Assembly (NCBI GenBank): GCA_004562915.1
Contig: SFQZ01000006.1
Location: 12,011-76,010 of the forward strand
DNA from: a bacterium
Lineage (GTDB): Bacteria > Bacillota_A > Clostridia > Lachnospirales > Lachnospiraceae
Direction: 5' to 3'
Length of the DNA stretch: 64,000 nt
Shown here: positions 17,918-26,548 of the stretch, piece after piece
Position numbering within the stretch: the first letter of the stretch is position 1
Layout: each line of letters starts with the position of its first letter
Made by a program: the position numbers and the translations under genes
The notes under the pieces: generated by a model
What the model saw: the letters and a program-made list of their open reading frames with translations, nothing else
What the model was told of the DNA's origin: nothing
The model's database searches: none

Positions 17918-19165
17918 ATGGCAAAAATGAGAAATATTATTGTAGGACAATCAGGCGGACCCACATCCGTAATCAATTCCAGTCTGGCTGGCGTTTATAA
18001 AAATGCAATCGAGCGTGGATTCGATAAGGTATATGGTATGCTTAACGGTATCCAGGGACTTTTGGATGAGCGCTATGTGGATATGTCCACTCAGATTCAT
18101 TCCGATTTGGATATTGAGCTTCTGAAGAGGACACCATCTGCATTTCTTGGTTCCTGCCGTTTTAAACTGCCGGAGATCCATGAGAATATGGAAATTTATG
18201 ATAAAATTTTTGATATTCTTGACAAACTGGAGATTGATTCCTTTATCTATATCGGAGGAAACGATTCCATGGATACGATCAAGAAATTGTCTGATTATGC
18301 AATCGTAAAAGGACATAAGCAGAAATTCCTGGGTGTTCCGAAAACAATTGATAATGACCTGGCACTGACAGACCATACACCTGGTTTCGGAAGTGCAGCG
18401 AAATACATTGCTGCTTCCACAAAAGAGATCATTCGAGATGCTCTGGGACTGACATACAAAAAAGACATGATCACAGTCGTGGAAGTTATGGGAAGAAATG
18501 CAGGATGGCTGACAGGTGCTACCGCTCTGGCTAAGACAGAGGAGTGTGAAGGGCCGGATCTGATTTATCTTCCGGAGATTCCTTTCGATATTGATGCTTT
18601 CCTGGCAAAAATAAAAGAACTGCTGAAAGTGAAAAACTCAATCGTAGTTGCTGTTTCTGAAGGAATCAAGCTGTCTGACGGACGTTATGTATGTGAACTG
18701 TCCGGTGGTGCTGATTATGTGGATGCATTCGGACACAAACAGCTTCAGGGGACAGCAGCATATCTGGCAGCTTTCCTGGGAGCAGAGATTGGTTGTAAGA
18801 CAAGAAGCGTAGAATTCTCTACACTGCAGAGAAGTGCTTCTCATATGGCTTCCCGTGTGGATATTGATGAGGCATTTATGGTAGGTGGTGCTGCTGTAAA
18901 AGCTGCTGATGAAGGATACAATGGAAACATGGTTGTTATTGATCGTGAGTCTGATGATCCGTATATGTCATCTGCAGGAATCTACGATGTACATCGGATT
19001 GCAAACGAAGAGAAGCTGGTTCCGAGAGAGTGGATGAATGAAGAAGGAAACTATGTGACAAAAGACTTTGTTGATTATGTAAAACCATTGATTCAGGGAG
19101 ATTACCAGCCAATCATGGTAAATGGTCTTCCAAGACATCTGGTGTTAAATCTGGACAACAAATAA
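17918..19165 (+). CDS. pfp: 6-phosphofructokinase, pyrophosphate-dependent type
   Basis: Phosphorylates fructose 6-phosphate to fructose 1,6-bisphosphate. The active-site segment reads GGNDSM with Asp116 where ATP enzymes have Gly, and the second signature reads PKTIDND with Lys142; this Asp/Lys pair is the established marker of PPi-dependent enzymes. VEVMGRNAGWLT is the sugar-phosphate site. The 415 residues fit the PPi-PFK group. Start ATG 17918 follows AAGGAGGAG. The neighbouring ppdK supports a PPi-linked glycolysis. PPi specificity is inferred from residues only. Confidence 0.93.
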   Translation: MAKMRNIIVGQSGGPTSVINSSLAGVYKNAIERGFDKVYGMLNGIQGLLDERYVDMSTQIHSDLDIELLKRTPSAFLGSCRFKLPEIHENMEIYDKIFDILDKLEIDSFIYIGGNDSMDTIKKLSDYAIVKGHKQKFLGVPKTIDNDLALTDHTPGFGSAAKYIAASTKEIIRDALGLTYKKDMITVVEVMGRNAGWLTGATALAKTEECEGPDLIYLPEIPFDIDAFLAKIKELLKVKNSIVVAVSEGIKLSDGRYVCELSGGADYVDAFGHKQLQGTAAYLAAFLGAEIGCKTRSVEFSTLQRSASHMASRVDIDEAFMVGGAAVKAADEGYNGNMVVIDRESDDPYMSSAGIYDVHRIANEEKLVPREWMNEEGNYVTKDFVDYVKPLIQGDYQPIMVNGLPRHLVLNLDNK

Positions 19166-19217
19166 TAGCAGCAAAGAGATAAAAAACGTGGTAAAAGCGA
19201 CAAATATAGTTAGATAA

Positions 19218-19259
19218 AAGGACAGTCGGCTGAAGGATTGAAGCCGGCTGTCCTTTTGT
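19218..19259 (+). terminator. Rho-independent terminator after pfp
   Basis: AGGACAGTCGGCT pairs with AGCCGGCTGTCCT (one mismatch) and is followed by TTTTGTC. Confidence 0.9.
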
Positions 19260-19408
19260 CAGCAAATAGATATTATTGTATCGTACGGATATTAACTTTT
19301 ATCAGATACGGCGCAAATACAGCACCTTAAATTGCAGAGAAATGTTAGAATGTATTGCAACATAATATACAGTTTTCGGTAAATCGGTTAAATTTTCGGG
19401 GATTATAC

Positions 19409-19437
19409 TTGACTATGACTGTGAATTTTATTACAAT
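19409..19437 (+). promoter_or_regulatory. Promoter of ppdK
   Basis: TTGACT (19409-19414), 17 bases, TACAAT (19432-19437). The leader to ATG 19540 is about 95 bases. In the 374-base gap between pfp and ppdK I see only the pfp terminator and this promoter. Confidence 0.7.
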
Positions 19438-19539
19438 TATGATATACAAGTGCCTTGTGCACGAGTGAAATATTGATTGTCTTTTTCCTGTGACAATCAG
19501 TATTTGGAAATATTATACTTTTTAGGAGGAAGTAAAACA

Positions 19540-22164
19540 ATGGCAAAATGGGTTTACATGTTTACAGAAGGTAATGCCGGAATGCGTAATCTTCTGGGCG
19601 GTAAAGGTGCCAACCTTGCTGAGATGACAAATCTGGGTCTTCCTGTACCGCAGGGTTTCACTATCACAACGGAAGCTTGTACTCAGTACTATGAAGATGG
19701 AAGACAAATCAACGATGAAATTATGGCACAGATCATGGAAGCAATCGAGAAGATGGAAGTCGTTACCGGTAAAAAATTCGGTGACAAAGAAAATCCGCTT
19801 CTGGTTTCCGTTCGTTCCGGTGCAAGAGCATCCATGCCAGGTATGATGGATACTATCCTGAACCTTGGTCTGAATGAAGAAGTTGTTGAAGTACTGGCAG
19901 CAAAATCCGGTAACCCACGTTGGGCATGGGATTGCTACAGAAGATTTATCCAGATGTACTCCGACGTAGTTATGGAAGTAGGTAAAAAATACTTCGAAGA
20001 ACTGATCGATGAGATGAAAGCTGCTAAAGGTGTTACACAGGACGTTGAATTGACTGCTGATGACCTGAAAGAACTGGCTAACCAGTTTAAGGCAGAATAC
20101 AAAGAAAAAATCGGCGTTGATTTCCCAACTGATCCAAAGGAACAGTTGATGGGAGCTATCAAAGCTGTATTCCGTTCCTGGGACAACCCGCGTGCAAACG
20201 TTTATCGTCGTGACAACGATATCCCTTATTCCTGGGGTACCGCAGTTAACGTTCAGATGATGGCATTTGGTAACATGGGTGAGACATCCGGTACAGGTGT
20301 TGCATTTACCCGTGATCCTGCTACAGGTGAGAAACACCTGATGGGTGAGTTCCTTATGAACGCTCAGGGTGAAGACGTTGTTGCCGGTGTTCGTACACCT
20401 CAGAAGATTGATCAGCTGAAAGAAGTTATGCCGGAAGTTTATCATCAGTTTGTAGGTATCTGCCATACACTGGAAGATCACTACAGAGATATGCAGGATA
20501 TGGAGTTCACAATTGAGGACAAACATCTGTATATGCTGCAGACACGTAATGGTAAGAGAACAGCTCAGGCTGCTCTGAAGATTGCCTGCGACCTGGTAGA
20601 TGAAGGAATGATTTCTGAAGAGAAAGCAGTTTCCATGATCGATCCTCGTAACCTTGATACTCTGCTGCATCCACAGTTCAATGCTGCAGCTCTGAAAGCT
20701 GCTGTTCCGGTAGCAAAAGCTCTGGGAGCATCACCGGGAGCTGCTTGTGGTAAGATCGTATTTACTGCAGAAGATGCAAAAGCATGGGCAGCAAGAGGAG
20801 AAAAAGTTGTTCTGGTTCGTCTTGAGACCTCTCCGGAAGATATCGAAGGTATGAAGAGCGCTCAGGGTATCCTGACAGTTCGTGGTGGTATGACATCTCA
20901 CGCAGCTGTAGTTGCTCGTGGTATGGGTACCTGCTGTGTATCCGGATGTGGCGATATCACTATGGATGAAGCAAACAAGAAATTTACACTGGCTGGTAAA
21001 GAATATCATGAAGGAGATTTCATTTCTCTGGATGGTTCTACCGGTAATATCTATGACGGTCTGATTCCTACTGTTGATGCAACAATCGCAGGTGAATTTG
21101 GAAGAATCATGTCATGGGCAGACAAATACAGAACTATGAAAGTTCGTACAAACGCTGATACTCCTGCAGATGCTAAGAAAGCACGTGAACTGGGAGCAGA
21201 AGGTATCGGTCTTTGCCGTACAGAGCATATGTTCTTTGAAGGCAACAGAATTGATGCATTCCGTGAGATGATCTGTTCTGAAACAGTAGAAGAAAGAGAA
21301 GCTGCACTGGAGAAGATCCTTCCGGAACAGCAGGGAGATTTCGAAAAACTGTACGAAGCACTGGAAGGAAATCCTGTTACAATCCGTTTCCTGGATCCGC
21401 CTCTGCATGAGTTCGTTCCTACAGAAGAAGAAGATATCAAGAAACTTGCAGATGCTCAGGGAAAGACTGTTGAGCAGATCAAAGCAATCATTGATTCTCT
21501 CCATGAGTTCAACCCGATGATGGGTCATCGTGGATGCCGTCTGGCAGTTACATATCCGGAAATTGCTAAGATGCAGACAAAAGCTGTTATCCGTGCAGCT
21601 ATCAATGTAAAAGTAGCTCATCCGACATGGAATGTTAAACCTGAAATCATGATTCCGCTGGTAGGCGATATCAAAGAGTTCAAGTTTGTTAAGAATATCG
21701 TTGTTGAGACAGCAGATGCTGAAATTGCAGCAGCAGGCAGCGATCTGAAGTACAAAGTTGGTACTATGATCGAAATCCCGAGAGCAGCTCTGACAGCTGA
21801 TGAGATCGCTAAAGAAGCTGACTTCTTCTGCTTCGGAACCAACGACCTTACTCAGATGACATACGGATTCTCTCGTGATGATTCCGGAAAATTCCTTGAA
21901 GCATACTATAATGCTAAGATTTTTGAAAATGATCCATTTGCAAAACTTGACCAGAATGGTGTTGGAAAACTGATGGAAATGGCTATCAAATTAGGAAAAC
22001 CGGTTAACCAGAAACTGCACTTCGGTATCTGTGGCGAGCATGGTGGAGATCCAAGCTCTGTTGAATTCTGCAACAGTCTTGGTCTGGATTATGTTTCCTG
22101 CTCACCGTTCCGTGTACCGATCGCAAGACTGGCAGCAGCACAGGCAGCAATCAACCAGAAATAA
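19540..22164 (+). CDS. ppdK: Pyruvate, phosphate dikinase
   Basis: Interconverts PEP + AMP + PPi with pyruvate + ATP + Pi; in anaerobes it mostly runs as a glycolytic, PPi-consuming step. The chosen ATG 19540 (TTTAGGAGGAAGTAAAACA upstream) gives 874 residues, the size of the Clostridium symbiosum enzyme; an in-frame ATG at 19477 has no binding site. The swivelling phosphohistidine is His454 in GGMTSHAAVVARG. The N-terminal ATP-grasp domain is marked by VRSGARASMPGMMDT, and the C-terminal PEP-binding barrel by GLCRTEHMF and CGEHGGDP. It is a monocistronic gene between a promoter and a terminator. Confidence 0.98.
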   Translation: MAKWVYMFTEGNAGMRNLLGGKGANLAEMTNLGLPVPQGFTITTEACTQYYEDGRQINDEIMAQIMEAIEKMEVVTGKKFGDKENPLLVSVRSGARASMPGMMDTILNLGLNEEVVEVLAAKSGNPRWAWDCYRRFIQMYSDVVMEVGKKYFEELIDEMKAAKGVTQDVELTADDLKELANQFKAEYKEKIGVDFPTDPKEQLMGAIKAVFRSWDNPRANVYRRDNDIPYSWGTAVNVQMMAFGNMGETSGTGVAFTRDPATGEKHLMGEFLMNAQGEDVVAGVRTPQKIDQLKEVMPEVYHQFVGICHTLEDHYRDMQDMEFTIEDKHLYMLQTRNGKRTAQAALKIACDLVDEGMISEEKAVSMIDPRNLDTLLHPQFNAAALKAAVPVAKALGASPGAACGKIVFTAEDAKAWAARGEKVVLVRLETSPEDIEGMKSAQGILTVRGGMTSHAAVVARGMGTCCVSGCGDITMDEANKKFTLAGKEYHEGDFISLDGSTGNIYDGLIPTVDATIAGEFGRIMSWADKYRTMKVRTNADTPADAKKARELGAEGIGLCRTEHMFFEGNRIDAFREMICSETVEEREAALEKILPEQQGDFEKLYEALEGNPVTIRFLDPPLHEFVPTEEEDIKKLADAQGKTVEQIKAIIDSLHEFNPMMGHRGCRLAVTYPEIAKMQTKAVIRAAINVKVAHPTWNVKPEIMIPLVGDIKEFKFVKNIVVETADAEIAAAGSDLKYKVGTMIEIPRAALTADEIAKEADFFCFGTNDLTQMTYGFSRDDSGKFLEAYYNAKIFENDPFAKLDQNGVGKLMEMAIKLGKPVNQKLHFGICGEHGGDPSSVEFCNSLGLDYVSCSPFRVPIARLAAAQAAINQK

Positions 22165-22186
22165 GTATATTTATAAGTTGTAATAA

Positions 22187-22222
22187 AAACGGGGTATGTG
22201 TAAATGCATACCCCGTTTTTTG
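22187..22222 (+). terminator. Rho-independent terminator after ppdK
   Basis: AAACGGGGTATG pairs with CATACCCCGTTT, followed by TTTTG. Confidence 0.92.
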
Positions 22223-22350
22223 TCGCAGAGAATTAAGATAGTAGGGCAGATTTTGACTTGAATAGGCACGGAGATAAAAAATGAGGAAAACAAAAATAAA
22301 GAGTGACAATATGAATGAAGAATAGCCAATAGGCATATGAATAGTGTGAC

Positions 22351-22379
22351 TGGAAATATTTGTGAAAATAAGGTATACT
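22351..22379 (+). promoter_or_regulatory. Candidate promoter of the cytidylate-kinase-like gene
   Basis: TGGAAA (22351-22356), 17 bases, TATACT (22374-22379). The -35 is poor. Confidence 0.4.
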
Positions 22380-22408
22380 GAATGATATCTACAAATATGG
22401 AGGATATC

Positions 22409-23023
22409 ATGGGGAAAAGAAAATATGTGATTACAATGACCAGACAGTTCGGAAGTATGGGAAGACCAATCGCAAAAAAGATGGCGGAAAAGCTGGGTAT
22501 CGAGTATTATGACAGAGATATCGTAGATCAGGCGGCAAAAAAACTGGATTTGCCGGTATCTGTAGTGGATGAAAACGAGGAGAGTGCGAAAAAGATTGTA
22601 GCCAATCCGTTTTCACGCATGAAATACCCTCTGGGAAAGGGTACAGATTCTACTCAGGACAAGATTTTTGAGGCACAGCGGAAAATCATCAAATTTCTGG
22701 CTGAAAAAGAGACCTGTATCATTGTGGGAAGATGCTCGGATTTTATCTTAAGTGATATGGAAAATGTGATGAACATCTATATTTATGCGCCTTATGAAGA
22801 CAGGGTTCAGCACTGCGTCAATGATCTGCATCTTGAGATTAATGAGGCAAGAAAAATGATCGTGGAAGTAGATGAAGCAAGGGATTCTTATCATATCAAT
22901 TATGCAGGGTATCTGCCGGATGATAAAAATCATAAGGATATTATGATTGACAGCAGTATTTTCGGTGTAGAGGGAACAGCGGATTATCTGGTGGAGGCAG
23001 TCAGACGAAGATTCGGGGTATGA
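22409..23023 (+). CDS. Cytidylate kinase-like family protein
   Basis: A 204-residue P-loop-type nucleoside kinase relative (AAA_26/cytidylate kinase-like family). ITMTRQFGSMGRPIAKKMAE takes the place of the Walker A region, and DRDIVDQAAK and CIIVGRCSDFIL are family blocks. The true Cmk of translation-linked loci is a different protein, so the substrate here is unknown. ATG 22409 follows GGAGG with a 5-base gap and is preferred over the in-frame ATG at 22382. Confidence 0.8.
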   Translation: MGKRKYVITMTRQFGSMGRPIAKKMAEKLGIEYYDRDIVDQAAKKLDLPVSVVDENEESAKKIVANPFSRMKYPLGKGTDSTQDKIFEAQRKIIKFLAEKETCIIVGRCSDFILSDMENVMNIYIYAPYEDRVQHCVNDLHLEINEARKMIVEVDEARDSYHINYAGYLPDDKNHKDIMIDSSIFGVEGTADYLVEAVRRRFGV

Positions 23024-23038
23024 GTATAAAAAGAAACA

Positions 23039-23067
23039 TTGATTTTATAAGTTTCCTACATTATAAT
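23039..23067 (+). promoter_or_regulatory. Promoter of ychF
   Basis: TTGATT (23039-23044), 17 bases, TATAAT (23062-23067). Confidence 0.7.
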
Positions 23068-23084
23068 AAACTATGGTTTCTGTA

Positions 23085-23116
23085 GGATTGTGGAAATGCA
23101 TCGTATGCAGCAATCC
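23085..23116 (+). promoter_or_regulatory. Leader hairpin of ychF
   Basis: GGATTG (23085-23090) pairs with CAATCC (23111-23116), with ATGCAT against ATGCA nested inside. It lies between the promoter and the gene and has no T-run, so it is not a terminator; the function is unknown. Confidence 0.5.
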
Positions 23117-23182
23117 GTAAACCACGTTAACATCAAAGTAAAGAGATACAGATAACTATAAAGATATAAGGAGATATAAATC

Positions 23183-24280
23183 ATGAAATTAGGTATCGTA
23201 GGTCTTCCGAACGTAGGAAAGAGTACTCTTTTTAATTCGCTGACAAAAGCCGGTGCAGAATCTGCTAATTATCCTTTTTGTACCATTGACCCAAATGTGG
23301 GTATTGTTCCGGTCCCGGACGAGAGACTGAAACTGTTAGGAGATTTTTATCATTCAAAGAAAGTAACTCCGGCAGTTATTGAGTTCGTAGATATTGCCGG
23401 TCTGGTAAAAGGAGCATCCAAAGGAGAGGGTCTGGGAAACCAGTTTCTTGCCAATATCCGTGAAGTGGATGCAATCGTTCACGTAGTGCGCTGCTTTGAA
23501 GATTCTAATGTGATTCATGTGGATGGAAGCATTGATCCGGTACGTGATATCGAAACAATCAATCTTGAGCTGATCTTTTCTGATCTGGAGATTCTGGAGC
23601 GCCGTATTGCCAAGACCACGAAAGCTGCACGGATGGATAAGACAGCGGCAAAAGAACTGGAATTGCAGAAGAGAATTAAAGATCATCTGGAAGCCGGAAA
23701 ACCGGCTATTACTCTGGAAGTGGAGGATGAAGATGAAAAAGCATGGTTTGCAGAGTATAATCTGCTGACCGGAAAACCAGTGATCTTCGCGGCAAATGTT
23801 GCGGAGGATGATCTGGCAGATGAAGGAGAGAATAATCCTCATGTTCAGGCAGTGAGAGAACTGGCAAAAGAACAGAACAGTGGTGTATTTGTGATCTGTG
23901 CGCAGATTGAGCAGGAAATTGCTGAATTGGAAGATGATGAAAAGAAAGAATTTCTGGAAGATCTGGGAATTCAGGAATCCGGTCTGGAAAAGCTTATAAA
24001 AGCCAGTTATGAACTCCTGGGATTGATGAGTTTCCTCACATCAGGAGAGGATGAAACAAGAGCATGGACGATTAAAGTGGGGACAAAAGCCCCGCAGGCA
24101 GCCGGAAAAATCCATACAGACTTTGAACGTGGATTTATCAAGGCAGAAGTGGTGAATTATCAGGATCTTCTGGACTGCGGTTCTTATGCAGGTGCCAGAG
24201 AAAAAGGACTGGTTCGCATGGAAGGAAAAGAGTATGTTGTACGTGACGGAGATGTGATCCTGTTCCGTTTCAATGTATAG
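23183..24280 (+). CDS. ychF: Redox-regulated ATPase YchF (Obg-related)
   Basis: A ribosome-associated P-loop ATPase of the OLA1/YchF group. Walker A is GLPNVGKST (residues 7-15), followed by YPFCTIDPNVG and the switch region DIAGLVKGASKGEG. The NxxE motif that replaces NKxD and gives ATP preference reads NVAE. A C-terminal TGS domain is seen in SFLTSGEDETRAWTI. Length 365 residues is standard. AAGGAG precedes ATG 23183. Confidence 0.97.
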   Translation: MKLGIVGLPNVGKSTLFNSLTKAGAESANYPFCTIDPNVGIVPVPDERLKLLGDFYHSKKVTPAVIEFVDIAGLVKGASKGEGLGNQFLANIREVDAIVHVVRCFEDSNVIHVDGSIDPVRDIETINLELIFSDLEILERRIAKTTKAARMDKTAAKELELQKRIKDHLEAGKPAITLEVEDEDEKAWFAEYNLLTGKPVIFAANVAEDDLADEGENNPHVQAVRELAKEQNSGVFVICAQIEQEIAELEDDEKKEFLEDLGIQESGLEKLIKASYELLGLMSFLTSGEDETRAWTIKVGTKAPQAAGKIHTDFERGFIKAEVVNYQDLLDCGSYAGAREKGLVRMEGKEYVVRDGDVILFRFNV

Positions 24281-24358
24281 AAAAAGTATGAAGCGGGATG
24301 TAACTTCGATGTAATAAATTTTTAAGAAATCATCTTGACACAAGATATTGTATTATAA

Positions 24359-24419
24359 AAAGAAGAAAGTGGAATAATTTGTGTTTTTTGAAAATTATTC
24401 CTACTTTCTTCTTTTTTTT
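24359..24419 (+). terminator. Long-stem terminator after ychF
   Basis: AGAAGAAAGT-GGAATAATTT pairs with AAATTATTCC-ACTTTCTTCT (about 20 bp with one mismatch) around a T-rich loop, followed by eight T. Confidence 0.92.
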
Positions 24420-24433
24420 ACCAAAATTTACCC

Positions 24434-24462
24434 TTGTATTCTTCTGGAGTTTGGTTTAGAAT
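24434..24462 (+). promoter_or_regulatory. Promoter of the dcw operon
   Basis: TTGTAT (24434-24439), 17 bases, TAGAAT (24457-24462), starting 15 bases after the ychF terminator. The predicted start site near 24469 is directly before the MraZ-type repeats. Confidence 0.65.
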
Positions 24463-24471
24463 AAATGCATA

Positions 24472-24517
24472 AGTGGTAGAAAGTGGAGAATAGTGGTGGC
24501 AAAGGGAGGAAGTGTGG
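24472..24517 (+). promoter_or_regulatory. Predicted MraZ operator: AGTGG repeats at 10-base spacing
   Basis: AGTGG occurs at 24472, 24482 and 24492, then AAGGG at 24502 and a weaker GTGTGG at 24512, each exactly 10 bases after the previous one. MraZ rings are known to bind several GTGG/TGGG-type boxes with one-helical-turn spacing upstream of mraZ. The position just after the promoter fits repression by roadblock or promoter occlusion. The rest of the 24281-24616 gap holds only the terminator, the promoter and the leader. Confidence 0.75.
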
Positions 24518-24616
24518 CAGCGTAATCCCTGATTCATCACAGAGCAGAAGGTTGGGGAGAACCGGATGTTCCATACAGGAGGTAGTCCTGGGGTTATTCC
24601 AAAGAGGGTAAATCTT

Positions 24617-25048
24617 ATGTTCATGGGAGAGTATAGTCATTCAATTGACGCTAAGGGCAGATTAATTATACCGTCTAAGTTCCGCGAAGGATTGGGAGAA
24701 GAATTCGTGGTAACTAAGGGTTTAGACGGCTGCCTTTCTATTTATCCCATGGAAGAATGGAAAATCTTTGAGAAGAAACTGGAAGCTTTACCACTTACCA
24801 ACAAAAATGCAAGGAAATTTTCACGTTTCTTCGTTGCAGGAGCCACGGTGTGCGAACTGGACAAGCAGGGGAGAATTCTCGTACCGGCAACGCTGCGGGA
24901 ATTTGCAGGTCTGGAAAAAGATGTGGTACTTACTGGAAATCTAAACCGGATTGAGGTTTGGAGTAAAGCGAAGTGGAGTGAAAATAACGACTACGATGAT
25001 ATGGATGCGATTGCAGAGGGTATGCAGGAGATGGGAATTGTCATCTAG
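24617..25048 (+). CDS. mraZ: Transcriptional regulator MraZ
   Basis: DNA-binding repressor that controls the division and cell wall operon. The chosen start gives MFMGEYSHSIDAKGRL and 143 residues, the usual length. Two AbrB-like half-domains each carry the DxxGR signature (DAKGR near residue 13, DKQGR near residue 86). An in-frame ATG at 24566 would add 17 unrelated residues and is not used by homologues. It is the first gene of the dcw operon, downstream of its own predicted operator. Confidence 0.95.
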   Translation: MFMGEYSHSIDAKGRLIIPSKFREGLGEEFVVTKGLDGCLSIYPMEEWKIFEKKLEALPLTNKNARKFSRFFVAGATVCELDKQGRILVPATLREFAGLEKDVVLTGNLNRIEVWSKAKWSENNDYDDMDAIAEGMQEMGIVI

Positions 25049-25092
25049 TCCGGCGGCTTGGCCGGCAATATGCGGGTGAAAAGGAGAAGTAT

Positions 25093-26040
25093 ATGGAATT
25101 TAAACACAAATCTGTGTTGCTTGAAGAAACCATTGACAATCTGAATGTTAAGCCGGATGGCATCTATGTGGACGGAACATTGGGAGGGGCAGGTCATGCC
25201 TCAGAAGTATGCAAATTATTATCTGCCACGGGGAGATTAATAGGAATAGACCAGGACGATGCGGCAATAGCTGCTGCCAGTGAGCGTCTGCGGGAGTATA
25301 ATGATCGGACGATCATCATTCGCAGCAACTATTGCAACATGGTCCCGGAGTTAAAAAAGAGGGGAATCACCTCCGTAGATGGAATTGTACTGGATTTGGG
25401 AGTATCTTCGTATCAATTGGATAATGCGGAGCGTGGATTTACGTATCGGGAGAATGTACCTCTCGACATGCGGATGGATCTGAGACAGGAACAGACCGCA
25501 GAAGATATTGTGAATACTTATAGTGAAAATGATTTATACAGAATCATCCGTGATTATGGAGAGGATAAATTTGCCAAAAACATTGCCAAACATATCTGTA
25601 TGGCAAGGCAGGAGGCACCGATTCATACCACAGGTGAATTGACTGAAATCATTAAACGGGCAATCCCCATGAAGATCAGAGCAACAGGCGGACATCCTGC
25701 AAAACGTACATTTCAGGCGCTTCGCATTGAACTGAATCATGAGTTGGATGTGCTTCGTGATTCTTTAGACGGAATGATTGACTTGCTTAGTGATGGCGGG
25801 AGAATATGTGTGATTACCTTTCATTCTCTGGAAGACCGGATCGTTAAAACAATTTTTCGGAGAAATGAGAATCCATGTACCTGCCCATCGGATTTCCCGG
25901 TCTGTGTCTGTGGAAATGTCAGCAAGGGCAGAGTTGTAACCCGTAAACCAATCCTTCCATCGCAAGAAGAATTATCCGAAAACAGCCGTTCGCAAAGCGC
26001 CAAACTGCGTGTGTTTGAAAGGCAGGTTTCCGGAAAGTAA
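25093..26040 (+). CDS. rsmH: 16S rRNA (cytosine(1402)-N4)-methyltransferase
   Basis: Methylates N4 of C1402 in the ribosomal P site. SAM-binding motif DGTLGGAGHA occurs near residue 28, with the family blocks VLDLGVSSYQLD, RGFTYRENVPLDMRMD and FHSLEDRIVK. Length 315 residues. AAAAGGAGAAGTAT precedes ATG 25093. It follows mraZ as in most bacteria. Confidence 0.98.
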   Translation: MEFKHKSVLLEETIDNLNVKPDGIYVDGTLGGAGHASEVCKLLSATGRLIGIDQDDAAIAAASERLREYNDRTIIIRSNYCNMVPELKKRGITSVDGIVLDLGVSSYQLDNAERGFTYRENVPLDMRMDLRQEQTAEDIVNTYSENDLYRIIRDYGEDKFAKNIAKHICMARQEAPIHTTGELTEIIKRAIPMKIRATGGHPAKRTFQALRIELNHELDVLRDSLDGMIDLLSDGGRICVITFHSLEDRIVKTIFRRNENPCTCPSDFPVCVCGNVSKGRVVTRKPILPSQEELSENSRSQSAKLRVFERQVSGK

Positions 26041-26054
26041 AGGAGAAATGCAAA

Positions 26055-26540
26055 ATGGCCAGTAACGGTAGAAGAAGGGTAAATTCAAGATCGGATCAAT
26101 ACGAGCGGTATCTGTATGACGGAAATGCCGCAAGAGAATTACAGGCCATACCACAGGAAGTCCCGGAGAGAAGAACGGTCAGCCATACAGCATCCAGAAA
26201 TCGTGCGAAAGCGAAGAGGATGAGCAGAGGGTATGTTATGTTTTTGGCCGTAATTTCAATTGCTGCATTGTTTATGTGTGTAAGATATCTGAAGCTGAAA
26301 TCAGATCTCACGACGCTGACAAAAGAGATTGCTGTTACAGAATCGGAGCTGAGTGAACTGAAAGCGGACAATGATGCCTTATATAACAGTGTTCTGGCAT
26401 CCGTGGATTTGGAAAATATTAAGAATGTTGCGATGAATCGTCTGGGTATGAAATATCCGGATGAAGATCAGATATATAAATTTGATACTGCCGGAAACAG
26501 TTATGTACGTCAGTATCGGAATGTACCAAATGCAGAATAG
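26055..26540 (+). CDS. ftsL: FtsL-like cell division protein
   Basis: Bitopic membrane protein of 161 residues: a basic N-terminal cytoplasmic part of about 58 residues, one membrane segment (YVMFLAVISIAALFMCV), then a short coiled coil (LKSDLTTLTKEIAVTESEL) and a C-terminal tail. This layout and the position between rsmH and the PBP are typical of FtsL, which forms the FtsQ-FtsL-FtsB complex and activates FtsW-FtsI. Sequence conservation is low in this family, so the call rests on topology and context. Confidence 0.85.
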   Translation: MASNGRRRVNSRSDQYERYLYDGNAARELQAIPQEVPERRTVSHTASRNRAKAKRMSRGYVMFLAVISIAALFMCVRYLKLKSDLTTLTKEIAVTESELSELKADNDALYNSVLASVDLENIKNVAMNRLGMKYPDEDQIYKFDTAGNSYVRQYRNVPNAE

Positions 26541-26548
26541 GTGGTTGC

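Noticed and set aside
19522..20670. Long minus-strand open frame inside ppdK
   Set aside because: Same effect of codon bias in a highly expressed gene; no ribosome binding site or recognisable domain.
24566..24616. Upstream start for mraZ
   Set aside because: It would add residues absent from MraZ, whose conserved start MFMGEY is at 24617.
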